NCBI GenBank assembly: GCA_002270565.1
Contig: NQMI01000030.1
Location: 186,001-250,000 of the forward strand
Source of the DNA: Stenocarpella maydis
Taxonomy: Eukaryota; Ascomycota; Sordariomycetes; Diaporthales; Diaporthaceae
Length of the DNA stretch: 64,000 bases
Direction of reading: 5' to 3'
Numbering within the stretch: position 1 is the first letter of the stretch; each line of letters starts with the position of its first letter. The translations under genes were made by a program, and so were the position numbers. Under the pieces are notes generated by a model. The model saw only the letters and a program-made list of their open reading frames with translations, had not been told where the DNA came from and did no database searches. Shown here one piece after another: positions 47,993 through 60,245 of this stretch.

Positions 47993-48458
47993 TGTAATGA
48001 TCAGAGGGTTCCGAGTTCTTTCAAACCTAAGAGATTAAGGAATTATGTTTGGAATATGTTGCAAGGCGGTAATTAAGCAATATTTGTTTTAACTGATAAT
48101 GATTACTAGCTGTAAGGCTATCTAGTGCGTAAATTAAATACTTAAATTGATAACTGAAGTGTCTGTTCTGTAAAAGCTATCTACTATAGTAATAACTATA
48201 TCCTTATATATCCCAACTCTTTAGTGCTATTAAAAATAGACCGCCTGGGCTGGCAATAGCTTTATTGGTCTACTCCTATAATTAATAGGACTGCTAACGG
48301 TCCTATTAGTCTACCCTTATTTAGTTGGTCCTTAACCCTAACCCTGGTAGGGTAGCTTACTGCTGACTTAGGCGGGGCACCCTTTTGGGAGTAGCTCTGT
48401 GGCCTGTAAGGGTTGCCTTCTGCGGTAGTTATTAGCTGATGGATATAGGTTTATAATA
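47993..48458 (-). repeat. Gypsy LTR copy 2, reverse
   Basis: About 466 bp from TGTAATGATCAGAGGG to TTTATAATA (RIP-altered TTCATAACA). It contains AACCCTAACCCT at 48334-48345. The less mutated stretch CTGTGGCCTGTAAGGGTTGCC is shared with LTR copy 3. Confidence 0.75.
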
Positions 48459-50450
48459 TTATCTTCCTCCTTACTTCCTTTATCCTTAAAGATGCTCTTA
48501 TAAGTTCTTTATTTATACTCCTAATTTAATTATATCTTCCTAATTAGTTATATTAGAAAGAGTTAAGAATTCCTAGGTTATTAAGGCATCTTATTATTTT
48601 AAGAAGATTAAGTCAAATAAATCCTTATTTATTGCTTTTTTTAAGGTTTAATAATACTAACTTATTTATTTTATATTGCTATTAAGATGCCTTATATTAC
48701 TTCTAAAGATGGATTTCTCATTATTATAAGTATATTTATAGGAAATAAGAGTATTATAATATATATAAGCTTATAATTAGTTAAATATAAAAGATTACTA
48801 AGATATATTCCTAAATTAAAACGAAGCTAGATATACCTAAGGAGGAGGCTATATTAGTAAATATAAAGATTAGCTATCTATATAAGTAGTATTATTTATA
48901 GGCTGAAAAGATAGCATATATAGTATGCTATAGTATTGAGATAATTAATAAGTTAGATTATATAAAAAGGAAGGAGGCTGAGGTTAAGTATATATAGATT
49001 ACTAAGTAATCTGCTAAAGTTGCTTATTAGAGTTCTATAGAGGAGGCTAGGGAAATAGTAATATAGGGGGTTTTATTGTATTCTGAGGGTAATGTTGGGA
49101 TTTTTGATTGGAGTTCTATAGTGAATAAGAGTTTGGATTAGTTGGATTTTGTGGGTACTAGTAATAATGGGGATATGCCTATGGGTGGCTTATTAGGTCC
49201 TTAATTATTATTATGAATTTATCTTTAGTATGTGGTTTGCGTCTAACTAGTTATAGGTGTATTTAATTTCTGGGATTACTAGTTATATTGTATCTTATAT
49301 TATTTTATTCCCTTGTAACTGGTAGTTACTGAGGTTGTATAGCGCTAGTATTAGTATTCGTTTGAGTGCTTTCTAGGTGTTCTTAGTATCTGGGTTCTAG
49401 CCTGAAAGGAGTGACTAGTAACTATGGTTCTTGGAGTATATTTTACTAGTAGTTGCAGAGTCCTGGAGTGTCTTAACTGGTAACCTTGGGGTTATAGAGT
49501 TCTTCTTAGGTTACTTACTGATCTGCCTGGGTGATATCCTAGTTGATGTTGTTTTATTTTGCTAAGGTTTGTTGTGTATGAGTTTCATTATAGTATTGGT
49601 TTCATTATAATATTTGATTAGTTGCACTTAGTTTTAGGTTTGGCTTATTTCCTGGCTCTAGGGTATTAGTTGATAGTAATTTTTACATGATATTCTTAAA
49701 GCCTGTTTTTATAGTATATTAGGTGTTCCCTTAGTTCTTATATATTCTTATTTATATTATAACCCTTCCATTTAATAAGATATTATATTATATTCTTATA
49801 TTACCTTAAATCCATTATCTATTTTACTTTATATTTTTTATTATACTTATTAATAGTTTTAATCTATATTTTAGGTTTTATATTTTTATGTACTAGCTCT
49901 AAAAGTAAATTATAAAAGTTATTATATTATCTTATTCATTTAACTAGTAATAGTTTATAGTTAGTATCTAATTATTTCAATCAAATTTTAAAGAGGCTAA
50001 TCTTCTTGTAATCAACCTTATTATTAGGTTGCTTAATTTTAATATTTTATTAAAGAAGGTAGACTTTATCTCCCTCCTTAAGAATTAGTCCCTTAATTCT
50101 TTTCTAGTTTATATACTTTACTATTTATTCCTATAGAAAAAGAAGTTCTACTTGAATATCCCTTTAAATTTATTTAATTTATATTACTTTTTATTCTACT
50201 AATTCTACTAGTATTGCGCCTGGTAGTAACTTATAGTATGCCTAGGGTTTATACCCATAGAGTGCAAAGAAAGGTAATTGTTTAGTTATGCTAGTATTTG
50301 CACTATTACAGGCAAACTATAGTAGTAGTAGTAACTTTACCTAATTATCCTATAGTTAGTTAATATAGGTTAAAGGTATTATTTTACTATTTAATTAATT
50401 AATTCTATTTATTTATATATTTATAGGTATACTATTATTAATAGTTTATC
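48459..50450 (-). mobile_element. Gypsy remnant; left 0.7 kb unidentified
   Basis: 49680-50450 is a diverged copy of 43960-44790 (integrase C-terminal region, reverse strand). 48459-49210 is different: on the + strand it has a long stop-interrupted frame starting near ATG 48690 (MPYITSKDGFLIII) and rich in Glu/Lys further on. It is too degraded to assign and may be the end of another element or a captured gene. Confidence 0.5.
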
Positions 50451-51044
50451 TGAAGAATATGTGCTATAAAATAGCATTCAGTTCAGCGTGTGTTTCGGCA
50501 GGGTCGCAGTGTAGTGCTCTGAGGCGAATTCGGACAATTGACAATGGTCTGGACAACTTTTGTATTGAATTAAGTTGGGCTTCTGTAAGCCCTCCTTATA
50601 TACCCTCCGACCCTGTCTCACCCCTGGGCACGCTGCGGTAGGCTCTGGTGCAAATTTGCAAATGCCGGAGAATTCGCCCTTCCAACACACCATCTTTGGT
50701 TCCAAGCCACCAGCCAACCATAGCCCTGGTAATGCCCAAATTAAGTACATACAAACTTCAGAAATCAAGCTATCTAATGCACTAAGTTATATACTTTTTG
50801 GGTAAGAAATAAGGGTAATGCAGAGGTCTGAATTAAGGTGCAAATGCAGGCCAAAATAATCGACTCACGGCCACCAAACTCATCTTGCGTCGCGCACGCA
50901 CTAGGCGTACTCAGCGAAAATCGCCTGACTCGCAAGAAGTCTAGGGTAACTCCTTACTAGAAGTCTAGGGTAACTCCTTACAAGAAGTCTAGGGTAACTC
51001 CTTGCAGGAAGTGCCAACGCCCTGCTGAGCGGTTCCGTTTAACA
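50451..51044 (-). repeat. Copia LTR copy 3, solo, reverse
   Basis: 594 bp, same family as copies 1 and 2 (ends TGTTAAACGG and ATTCTTCA in LTR sense), with no Copia interior on either side. It splits a Gypsy remnant. Flanking 5-mers (ttatc and ggtac) do not match, so the target duplication is lost. Three tandem TCTAGGGTAACTCCTT units lie at about 50938-51005. Confidence 0.8.
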
Positions 51045-52929
51045 GGTACTATTGCTTAAGTACTCATTCTTATAAGTTATATTACTTATAGGTTATCTAA
51101 AGGCGTAGGTTTATATATCTTTATAAAAACTAATCCTAAGTACGTTTTTCTTAAGGTATTTTATATATTTATTGTAAATATATAAGGCTTAGAAGATTTA
51201 TTCATATTTAGTATTCTTATGGTATACCCTTATTATATCATTTCTTTTTTTAGTTTCCTTCTTAAAATATAAGGCTATTTATTTCAAAGTTTTGCTAGAT
51301 ATAGTAACCTTTATAATGTTAGTTCTGGGGGCTAGGAGAGGAGTCTATTTTAGGTATATTTATAGTTCCTCCTATCATATCTAAGGTATATATAGGTCTG
51401 GTAAGAAGAGATCTATTAGTTCTTATAGGAGGTTGAGGGTTAGAAGGTCTTTTTATTACCCTATTGCAAATATCCTTTCTTACTTTCTGGAGGTATTTTT
51501 AAGGAAGTAGTTAGTACTTTCCTTCTTGCTATGGTAAATAAAATAGCTATTATTAAAGTATATTATATAGTTAAGAGAAGCATAATTAGTTTTCACTTAT
51601 TAAGGTTCCTTTATTAAAGGGATAGGTTACTATCTAGGCCTATCCTTCTGGTATTTCTTGCATTAGGAGTCCTTATACTAACTAAAGTATAAGCTATTAT
51701 ATAATTTTTCCTTATTAGGATTATAGAATTCTCATCCTTTATTAGGGTTTCCTTTAGAGTATACTTAGTATTAGTTATATACTACTGCTTTATAGATATA
51801 GTACTTATTCTTAAGCTCTCATTATTGCTTTAACTAAGGGGGAGATTATAAGGCTATACTAATTTATTATAATTCTTTTATAGTAATATTAGCTTATTTA
51901 CGGCTTTCTAATATAGGCTTTTAGTTCCTATTTCTCTTTAAAGCTCTATATTCTAATATAAAGTATCTTATCTTATTATAGTATTTAATATTCTTCTTAT
52001 TTATAGATTTATTTTAGGTAGTATTAAGCTTTATAGATTCTTTATATTATCCATATTAGGTATTTAGCTTCTAATACTCTCTGCTTATATTAGGTTTATA
52101 CTTATAATTATTATATTTAGGTAGTTGAGAAGTATCGTTTTCTTTTTCTAGCATCTTATATAGAGCTGGTTATTAATCTTAATAGCTAGCTTAATATATT
52201 ATAGAAATTTGTTAGACTTATTTTATTTAGCTAATTTATTCTTTATTGTTTCTTTAAGTTTCTAATAGAATATAAGGATCTTATAGATCCTTTTAAATTC
52301 TATAATATAGCTTAATATTAAGCCCTTATAATATAGCTTTTAGAGTTCTTATTTAGCTTATTATTTCTTATTAGGGTTTTAAAATAAGGTCTTTAGGGTA
52401 TCTTTATATTTCTTATATTTATTACAGATTTCCTAAGTTTCTTTCTTATAACTTTTAAAGTTTTTAATATTTATACGGTTTATAAGTTAGGGTTTAAACT
52501 AAGCTAGAGCCCTTCCTTTTAGGAAGGAGGCCATATATATAACCCTTTTTGCTTCTAGCTATTCATCTAGTTAGTAGAAGTGCTAGTAGGCCCTAACCTG
52601 GGTTAGGTGGGCTTGGAGTTGCTTAGAGGTTCTATTATAAGCAGCTAGGCTGTTAAGTTTAACATTTTCTTTACTTAAGATAGGTATATTAATGATATTA
52701 CTAGCAGCCTATAGGGTAGTAATTTTATTCCTAAGTTATTTTATCTCATTATTCTGCTAGGCTTGCATATTAATAAAACTCAAAAATAATTAACTTTGTT
52801 AATTAGCTATTAGAGCTATTAATTATTTATTCTACCTTAGGCATTAGTAATATTTATTACCTATAGGAGGTTATTAAGTTTAAACATTATAATGAGGTTT
52901 ATATATAATATTGCTTAAAGTTTGTATTA
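51045..52929 (-). mobile_element. Gypsy gag remnant, reverse
   Basis: On the reverse strand from about 52880 downward, gag pieces match those at 36824-37672: LQAHLTQVRAY and MASFLKGRALA (near 52620-52520), with stops at Gln positions. The following 1.5 kb is RIP-degraded gag/protease-like sequence that runs into the solo Copia LTR. Most of pol is missing between here and 50450. Confidence 0.65.
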
Positions 52930-53417
52930 TAATATATAAATAAAAACTTTTAAAAAATAAAAATTAAAAAGTCCTAAATTCTTAAACTTAAAATTAAATG
53001 TTTATATTTAGAATATATTATAAGGTAGTAATTAAGTAATATTTATTTTAGCTAATAATAATTACTAGCTATAAGGCTATCTAGTAGGTAAATTAAATAT
53101 TTCGAATAATAACTAAAAAGTTTATTTTATAAAAGCTATCTATTATAGTAATAATTATATCTTTATCTATTTTAACTCTTTAGTGCTATTAATAATAAAC
53201 TGCCTAGGCTAGTGATAGCTTTATTGGTCCATCTTTGTAATTAATAAGACTGCTAATGGTCCTATTAGTCCACCCTTATTCAGTGGGTCCTCAACCCTAA
53301 CCCTAGTGGGGTAGCTTACTGCTGAATCAGGTGGGGTACCCTTTTGGGAGTGGCTCTGTGGCCTGTAAGGGTTGCCTTCTGCGGTAGTCATCAGCTGATG
53401 GATATGGGTTCATAACA
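52930..53417 (-). repeat. Gypsy LTR copy 3, reverse
   Basis: Its right end GGGTTCATAACA is the reverse complement of TGTTATGAACCC. The left edge is approximate because that part is nearly pure A/T. It contains AACCCTAACCCT at 53293-53304. Confidence 0.7.
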
Positions 53418-54389
53418 TCTAGGCTAGTAATATTCCTTAAAGAAGTATTCTAGCCTTCTATAATTATAATACTTCTAGCTATTATTAGAGCACTATTATA
53501 TTATATTAAGTTCTATGGGTCCTAAACAAGTACTATAAGTAGTTTCTTATTATTATTATGAATTACTATAGAAGTTACCCTTATAATAATACTTCTTTCT
53601 ATTAATAGGTTTGTATTAAGGTTTTCATTAATTTCTAGGATTCTTATGCTATTACTTTTATTTTTATTTAACTTAGTAATTATTAATATATATAGCTATA
53701 ATAATATATTTTATAAGTTCCTTAAGCCTATTTGCTTTAAAGAGCGTATCCTTTATATCCTCTTTAAGTCCTTTATAAAACGAACTTATAAGTACTTTAT
53801 TATGCTAACTAATATAACTAATAAGTTACTTAAAGTAAGTAATAAACCTAAAAGCTAAAGCTTAGTATCTAAGTTATATAAGCTAACATTTAGTAATTTA
53901 TTCCTTATTTCTGGTTACATAAAGTACCTTTAAGGCTATATTTAAAAGTTATTATATTTTAAAGATAGCCTTAATTATTTTAATTTAGTCCTTTTATATT
54001 CCCCAATAATCTTTAAAAAAAATAGGTTTAAGTAGTATAAGAGTATTTTCCTTTTAAGCAATATTAGTAAAGAAATATTATAATTATTTTCAAATATAGT
54101 TTATAATACTTAAAATAAGCACAGTATTAAGTAAGGAATCCCTAAAAGGTTTCCTTATCTCCCTTATAAGAGCCAGGCTTATTTATTTTATAAGCCTTAG
54201 CTTACTAAATCATATAGAGATAGTTGATTTCCTATTAGAGGGCTCCAATCTATAGGGCTATCTCCTTAAGCAAACCTATACCCTAGGCCTATCTATTATT
54301 AAAGGAGGTAGTTAATATTATATCTTTATATTGCCTAATTAGTTATATATATAATCATTCTAAATAATAAGAGTTATTAAAATTTAATT
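53418..54389 (-). mobile_element. Gypsy gag fragment, reverse
   Basis: Around 53860-53650 the reverse strand reads SSFYKGLKEDIKDTLFKANR, a gag C-terminal block like FYYGLKDKVKDKLSK at 37460. The rest is too AT-rich to follow. LTR copy 4 lies at its upstream side, consistent with a reverse element. Confidence 0.5.
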
Positions 54390-54854
54390 ATTATATTAAA
54401 GCTTTATAAAGTTTAATAAGTAATCTATAGGATTTAAATTAGTAGAGCAGTATAGAAGTAATACTTAATTAAGTTGCAATATATAAAAATACTATTTATA
54501 AAGAGGGTATAATTAGAAGCGATAAAGTTATACTAGTTAGTAAGATTAAATACTCAGATTAATAACTAAAAGAGTTTATTCTATAAAAGCTATTTATTAT
54601 AGTAATAACTATATTTATATATATATTCTAACTCTTTATCTGTCATTAATAGGATTAAGGGTGATCCTATTGATTAAGTATGACTTGATAGAATTGATAC
54701 TAACTTCATTAATCATAGTGGGTCCCTGGCCCTAACCCTGTGTATCTGCTGACTCTTCGTTTTAGTGCCGGTGGGGCAGCGTTGTGACTCCTGATTCTGC
54801 TTTCCTTAGTCCTGTAGATGGGTCCCTGGGGCGCTATCGTGTTGGCTCATAACA
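54390..54854 (-). repeat. Gypsy LTR copy 4, reverse
   Basis: Its right end GTGTTGGCTCATAACA is the exact reverse complement of the start of LTR copy 1 (TGTTATGAGCCAACAC), so copies 1 and 4 belong to the same subfamily. The left edge is approximate. CCCTAACCCT occurs at about 54730-54739. Confidence 0.65.
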
Positions 54855-57800
54855 CTTAGGAGTTGCATTTGCAAACTAATAGTAACATATATATCTTAAT
54901 AAAACCTCCTAAATATATTAGTAATATATTCTTTATTATTAGGAGTCTAGTTAGCTTTCATCTTATTTTCCTAGTACTAGTAAATAAACTCTATTATTAT
55001 CTTATACTTACCTTATATAAGGCTTATATGCTTTACTACTATATTAATAATGTATATAGTTATGTTTACTAATTAGTCCTAAAGGAATTTCTTTAGTTAT
55101 ATAAAGGGTAAGGTATAGGGATTCTTACTAACTAACTGTAGCTAGGTAGTATAATTAATCCAGTCCTATTTAAGCTCTATATATAAGTAGTATAAAATAT
55201 AGCTAGTCTTTTCTTAGTCCTTCTAGAGATTATATAGCTAGAAGTAGTACTTTACGTGAAAAAAAGAAGGTATTTAATTCTATAAATAAGGTACCCCTAT
55301 AGTTAAGAGTAGGTAGGTTACTAGCCTTATTTATATATATTATTAAAGTAGCTACTTTAGTGGGTTTACTTCCTGGGGATATAGAGTAGCAACCTATTAG
55401 TATAGCTAGGGTTATACTGCTGAGTAATTTATTCTTATTATATATAAGTAGCAATAACCTTATATATTTAGTATAAAGGCAATAGTATAATTATTATTCC
55501 TTAATAAGTTCGTTAATCTCTATTTCTTTTTATATTAGGGCTTCTATATTAAGGTAGATATCTTTATCTGCTACTATCTTAATGCTTAGGTATAGCGGTA
55601 TAGTTATAGGGATAATGGAAGTTAGTATATTAGGCCTGGGAGGCTAGGCTGAGGGTAGTTAGATCTTAGGATTAAGGGTGGGTTGACTCTCTAGGTGGGT
55701 GGCCTGTATGGTAGGTTTATACTAATTAGGGGCGGTAGTATTACATCAGGAGTATATTAGTTAAAGTATGGGTACTATACTAGTATTTTAAATGGTTTGC
55801 TTCCTTAAGAGGGCTTAGAAATTTACATTATAAGGGTTATTGAATATAAGTAAAGTAAATAAATATATATAGTAGTTATATGGTGAACTTATACAGTAGG
55901 AGTAGTATATTCATATAGATAGATATAACTAAACTTACTTCCCCCCCCTTTTTCCCTTTTGCTTGCTGAACCTCTCTCCTTTTATATTCTTCTAATAGTA
56001 TATTCTGCTCCTTCCTTATATTATTGCTGCTTCTTTATATTGTGTGAGAGGGGCCTCTGGCCGGTATGTTATCAGGAGAGGGTCCCTCTATAGAGCCTTA
56101 ATACCAGGGCTTCTGCTGGGGCAGCACAATAGACCCTGATAGGCATGATAGGCCCTGACAGATAGCCTCCTCAGCCTAGGCTAGGTCTTTAGTTTTAAGG
56201 GTGTGGGAGAGGGGCTTAATAATATTAAAGAGGACCTACTATAGTATTAATAAAGCTTATAAGTAGTATAGGCTTAGGTACTATATAATAAGGGTATTAG
56301 AAATAAAACTTATAAGGATATAGTTACCCTTACTACCCTTATAATAGCACTAATAGTAGCAACTGGTTTCTGGAGAAATATTAGTAAAATAAGTACTTAT
56401 AGAGGAGTAATATAGGTATAATAGAGGTATAATATAGGTGTAATATATTATTTTAATTAAAGTAATAAATCTCTTTCTCTCTGAAGAGCTTATTGTTTTA
56501 GTAGTATTCTAGTAGGCTAGAAGCTTAGTTTATAAGGTATATATATAGCATAAGTACTACTTGTGTATAGGGCGTATAGTGCCCTCCTAGGTAGGACTGG
56601 CTTTAGCTATCTTCTTTTTCTTCTTTATATTACCTTATTAGCATTACTTATATACTATAGGGGAGCAGTATTTAGGAGAAAACTAGAAAGGAAATTACTT
56701 ATAGCTAGAGTAGAAGAAGGGATGCTTAAAAGTATATATGTTTTAGTCTTATTAAGCATAATACTCCTACTTAGTAATATCATTAGCTATAACATATAAA
56801 TACTATGTATATATAGTAACCATAAGCTTAAAGTAGGGTAGTTAAAGTATAGGAGGAGGAGGGGGTAGGAACATTAAATATTTAAAATAACCTCCTATTA
56901 GTAATATAATATTTAGGTGCTATAGTACCCTTGCACTAGTATAGTATAGGCTTCTAGCAGATTTATCTTCTTATTATTACAGTAATGGTTAGTAGTAGTA
57001 GTGCTTTAGTACTTTTACTAAAGTACTATTACTATGCTTATATAGTATAATATTATTAGGTTAGATACTTACTATATAGGTTTAGGTATAGGTATTAGTA
57101 TAGGGATTATATAGCATTAGTAAGTTATTTTATTACGTACTAATTAAGAGATATACTTATAAATTTAAAAGTACTTAAAAAAGAAAATAAATAAAGAAGG
57201 AAAAATAAAAAGACTATAGAAATTAAATAGGTATAAGGAAGTATTATTAGTATAAATAGGATACTATTTATAAAATAATTATTATAATATTTATTTATAT
57301 AATGATAATAATATAAGGTATAATAAGAAGCCCTTTATTTAGGACATTATACTACTACTTTCTATATTAATTAAAAGACATATTATTATATAATTATTAC
57401 TTTTTTTAACCTATAGTAGTAATATAATACTTATTTAATAAGGGGACTAGAAATAATAATATAAGGCTATTAACCTATATTATGCTCTTAGGAAGGGGTT
57501 TATAATGATTTTATTTTAAAAGCATTATAAGAATATATCTCTTATAAGCTAAGCTTTTAGGATAAGAGCTTAAAAGGAGGGATAATTTATCAGGATCTAG
57601 TATACTACTTTAGATTAAAGTACTTAAGGGCCTTATAGAGATATTATAAAGAAGTAACTAGCATATAATAGGTAGTCTAAACAGTGCTAAGGAAGATTAT
57701 ATATTAAAGGTTTTACGTTAAGATTATATTAAAGAGGCCTATTATAAAGATATAAATTATAAGTAGCTTTAGAGTAGTAAAGTAGTAAGGAGGGATTCTT

Positions 57801-58072
57801 ATATAAGAAGGGGGGAAGAAGGAGTAAACAGAGGAAGGAGGGGGGAAGGGTAAGTTTAGTTATATTTATCTCCCTAGGAATACAGCACTTACATACTACT
57901 GTTTTACTACTCGGCCGCTATATATACCTATTTACTCTGCTTATATTTATAACCCTTATACTTACTTAGCCAGAGGTAGGTACTAGGATAGCCTAAAGTT
58001 AATAAATTTACTAAGAATTAGCTACTTCCTGGTCCTAGCTATCTCCTGATACCTTATGTTATTAATATATAA
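54855..58072. mobile_element. AT-rich, RIP-degraded repeat sequence of uncertain type
   Basis: About 3.2 kb of very A/T-rich sequence. A reverse frame near 55454-55240 (GSKPTKVATLIIYINKASNL) is faintly like the endonuclease part of a Tad-type LINE (non-LTR) element, but this is weak. Other short frames (for example 56563-56799) are low-complexity noise. A C9 run lies at about 55940. I see no genuine gene. Confidence 0.35.
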
Positions 58073-58300
58073 TATATATTAATAAGTAGTATATATTAAT
58101 AAGTAGTATATATTAATAAGTAGTATATATTAATAAGTAGTATATATTAATAAGTAGTATATATTAATAAGTAGTATATATTAATAAGTAGTATATATTA
58201 ATAAGTAGTATATATTAATAAGTAGTATATATTAATAAGTAGTATATATTAATAAGTAGTATATATTAATAAGTAGTATATATTAATAAGTAGTATATAT
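58073..58300 (+). repeat. 17-bp minisatellite, 13 full copies
   Basis: The unit TATATATTAATAAGTAG is repeated 13 times without visible change (58073-58293), followed by 7 bp of a further copy. The perfect copies stand out against the surrounding degraded sequence and suggest recent expansion. There are no spacers, so it is not a CRISPR-type array. Confidence 0.95.
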
Positions 58301-59045
58301 CTTTTACTTATAATTAAAATATCTTTATACTAACTTTATAAAATACTTAAAATTTAGCCTTAAATAAATCAGAATTTTAAGGTTTACTTATAAGCATATA
58401 GTTTAGCTAAATAGTAAACAAAAGAAGCTTTAAATAATCTATTAATATATATAAAAATATTTACTATAAATAAATCTTTTTCAGATAATATATTTAAAAG
58501 CAATCTAGAAACTATAAGATTCAATATTTAGCTAACCTATATAATTATTAAGCTACTCTTAAATTTATATTTATTTTAGGCTTAATTTAAATGATGGTTA
58601 CGGTTAGTAAAGATATATTTAATATATAAAAAAAGTGCGTTACTTACTAATATATACTACTTACTAATGAACTATATTATAGTATTATTGTAAGCTTTTT
58701 ATAAGAGCCTGAAGCTATAAAGAATATAAATCCCTGAATAATAAATAATTTAAATTTGATATGGCTTCAATCTTTGAATATACATAGGATATAAGGTACT
58801 TATACAGTAATGAGTTCCGTGAGGAATGCTATCTGAACAAAACAAGGATATATACCACGCTCTGGTGCCCCAGCACCGGCTTATAGTGAGTCAAATCATG
58901 TAAGAGGCATCTAAGAGAGCCGCCGGTATCAAGAAGGAACTCCCACAATGCAAAAGAATACTCCCAAGCACCACTTTGGTTGTCAGAATGGCCCAGCGGA
59001 CCGGCTGCTATCAAATAGCTCCTCGCCACTTCTGTGCTCGCTGAC
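58301..59045. other. End of AT-rich block, then normal sequence
   Basis: AT-rich sequence continues to about 58760, after which base composition returns to normal. The 3' end of the terpene cyclase gene lies in the last 300 bp. No gene is seen. Confidence 0.5.
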
Positions 59046-60245
59046 TTAATTGTGCATGAACCTCTCGTCCAGGCCAATGTCGGCGAACATGTACCGATCA
59101 TTCCTGAGATGCATGGCTACGTACCCCATGACATACTCGTGCCACGCTCGGGCGTACGACTCTTTTGTGGCAAGAATGCTCGTGACGCTCAGGTACCTCT
59201 GGGCGGTGTCGGCGACGATCTCCCTCATGGCCGCCATGGCCGCCTTATTTTCACTCTTGGCCTTGCTGTTCACGTAGTTCTTTGTCTCGCCAGCGATCTC
59301 CTCTTTGTAGAAGCTGTTGTGGGTTAAATCAGTATTGGTCCTTCTCCTTGGCTGTGCCCGAATATCAGGGGTCCTCACGATAGGATGTCATTGGTCAGGT
59401 TGATAAACCTTCCCATGTCCGGAATAGCTTGGATGAAGCTCCCGATATTGGGGTAGAGCGCCTTAGGGAAGATAAAGCCGGTGTAAGTGTCGGGCAGGCC
59501 CTCCTTGTCGCGGAAGTAGTAGGGCCAGCTCGCGGCCGACTGCGAGGGCACGAGCTCCTGGAACTCGCGGCGCGTCTCGAGGGCGTTCGCGTTCACGAAC
59601 GCCAGGGCTGATAGAACGATCGTGTTGGCGACGAAGGGGTCGTAGTATTGGTATGTGTTGCGCAGGTTCTGGGCAAAGTGGTCTAATAATAGCGACGGCT
59701 GGGACTGGCCGGTGTAGAACCGGGCCTGGAATTGCGCCAGGTCCGGGGCTATGCGCTTATTCGTATCGTCGATGAGGAATCCAAGCCACGTGAAAATCCC
59801 AATGTGGAGCTGAACCTCGGGTGGGTGGCTAGGGTACATGTCCTGATTGGAAAAGAAAAGAATTGACATGTAAGCTGACAGGTCCCACCTTGCCGTGGCA
59901 GCTCGAGACTGCGGAATGCAGCCCTGTAGGGCTGCAGTTCCGACTGGGAGGGGGGATGGGGATGGGATGGAGTGTCAGAATTCTGGAACTTACTATTGCG
60001 ACGGAGAGGCCCGTTTCGAAACATTGCCGGGAGTGCTTGTCCTCCTTGTAGGGGACCCCTGAGTGAGCCGCATATTCGGTCATGGCTTCACGAAGAGCAG
60101 CTCTGTCTGGCTTCGATGGAGGGTCGTAGTCTATTGTCTCGAGGAAGTTAGATATGAGAGGCCGGATGGTCGGGACCAACTGGTCTCGATGTGCTGTTGG
60201 TTCTGGTGCCATTGGAATGTGTGAAATAGGCTCGCAGCTACCCAT
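59046..60245 (-). CDS. TRI5-family sesquiterpene cyclase
   Basis: Three exons: 60245-59994, 59842-59379 and 59313-59046, giving 327 residues. Introns are 151 and 65 bp, GT..AG, frames kept. The start could be the ATG at 60245 (MGSCEP) or 60212 (MAPEPT). The family folds farnesyl diphosphate into cyclic sesquiterpenes (trichodiene synthase, longiborneol synthase CLM1). The metal-binding acidic motif is IDDTNK at 108-113; TRI5-type enzymes usually have a further acidic residue here, and this one has Lys. The second site is complete: NDILSFYKE at 235-243. FMHN* ends the protein somewhat early compared with trichodiene synthase, so the C-terminal tail is short. It sits about 300 bp from the repeat block. 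No P450 or transporter accompanies it in the window, so the product is unknown. Confidence 0.82.

Noticed and set aside
36280..54854. One intact LTR retrotransposon from 36.3 to 54.9 kb
   Set aside because: The two outer LTRs are inverted and the interior mixes Gypsy and Copia pieces on both strands.
56563..56799. 78-codon membrane-like ORF
   Set aside because: Leu/Ile/Tyr runs are typical of RIP-degraded AT-rich DNA.
58073..58300. CRISPR-like array
   Set aside because: The units abut with no spacers and the host is a fungus; it is a minisatellite.
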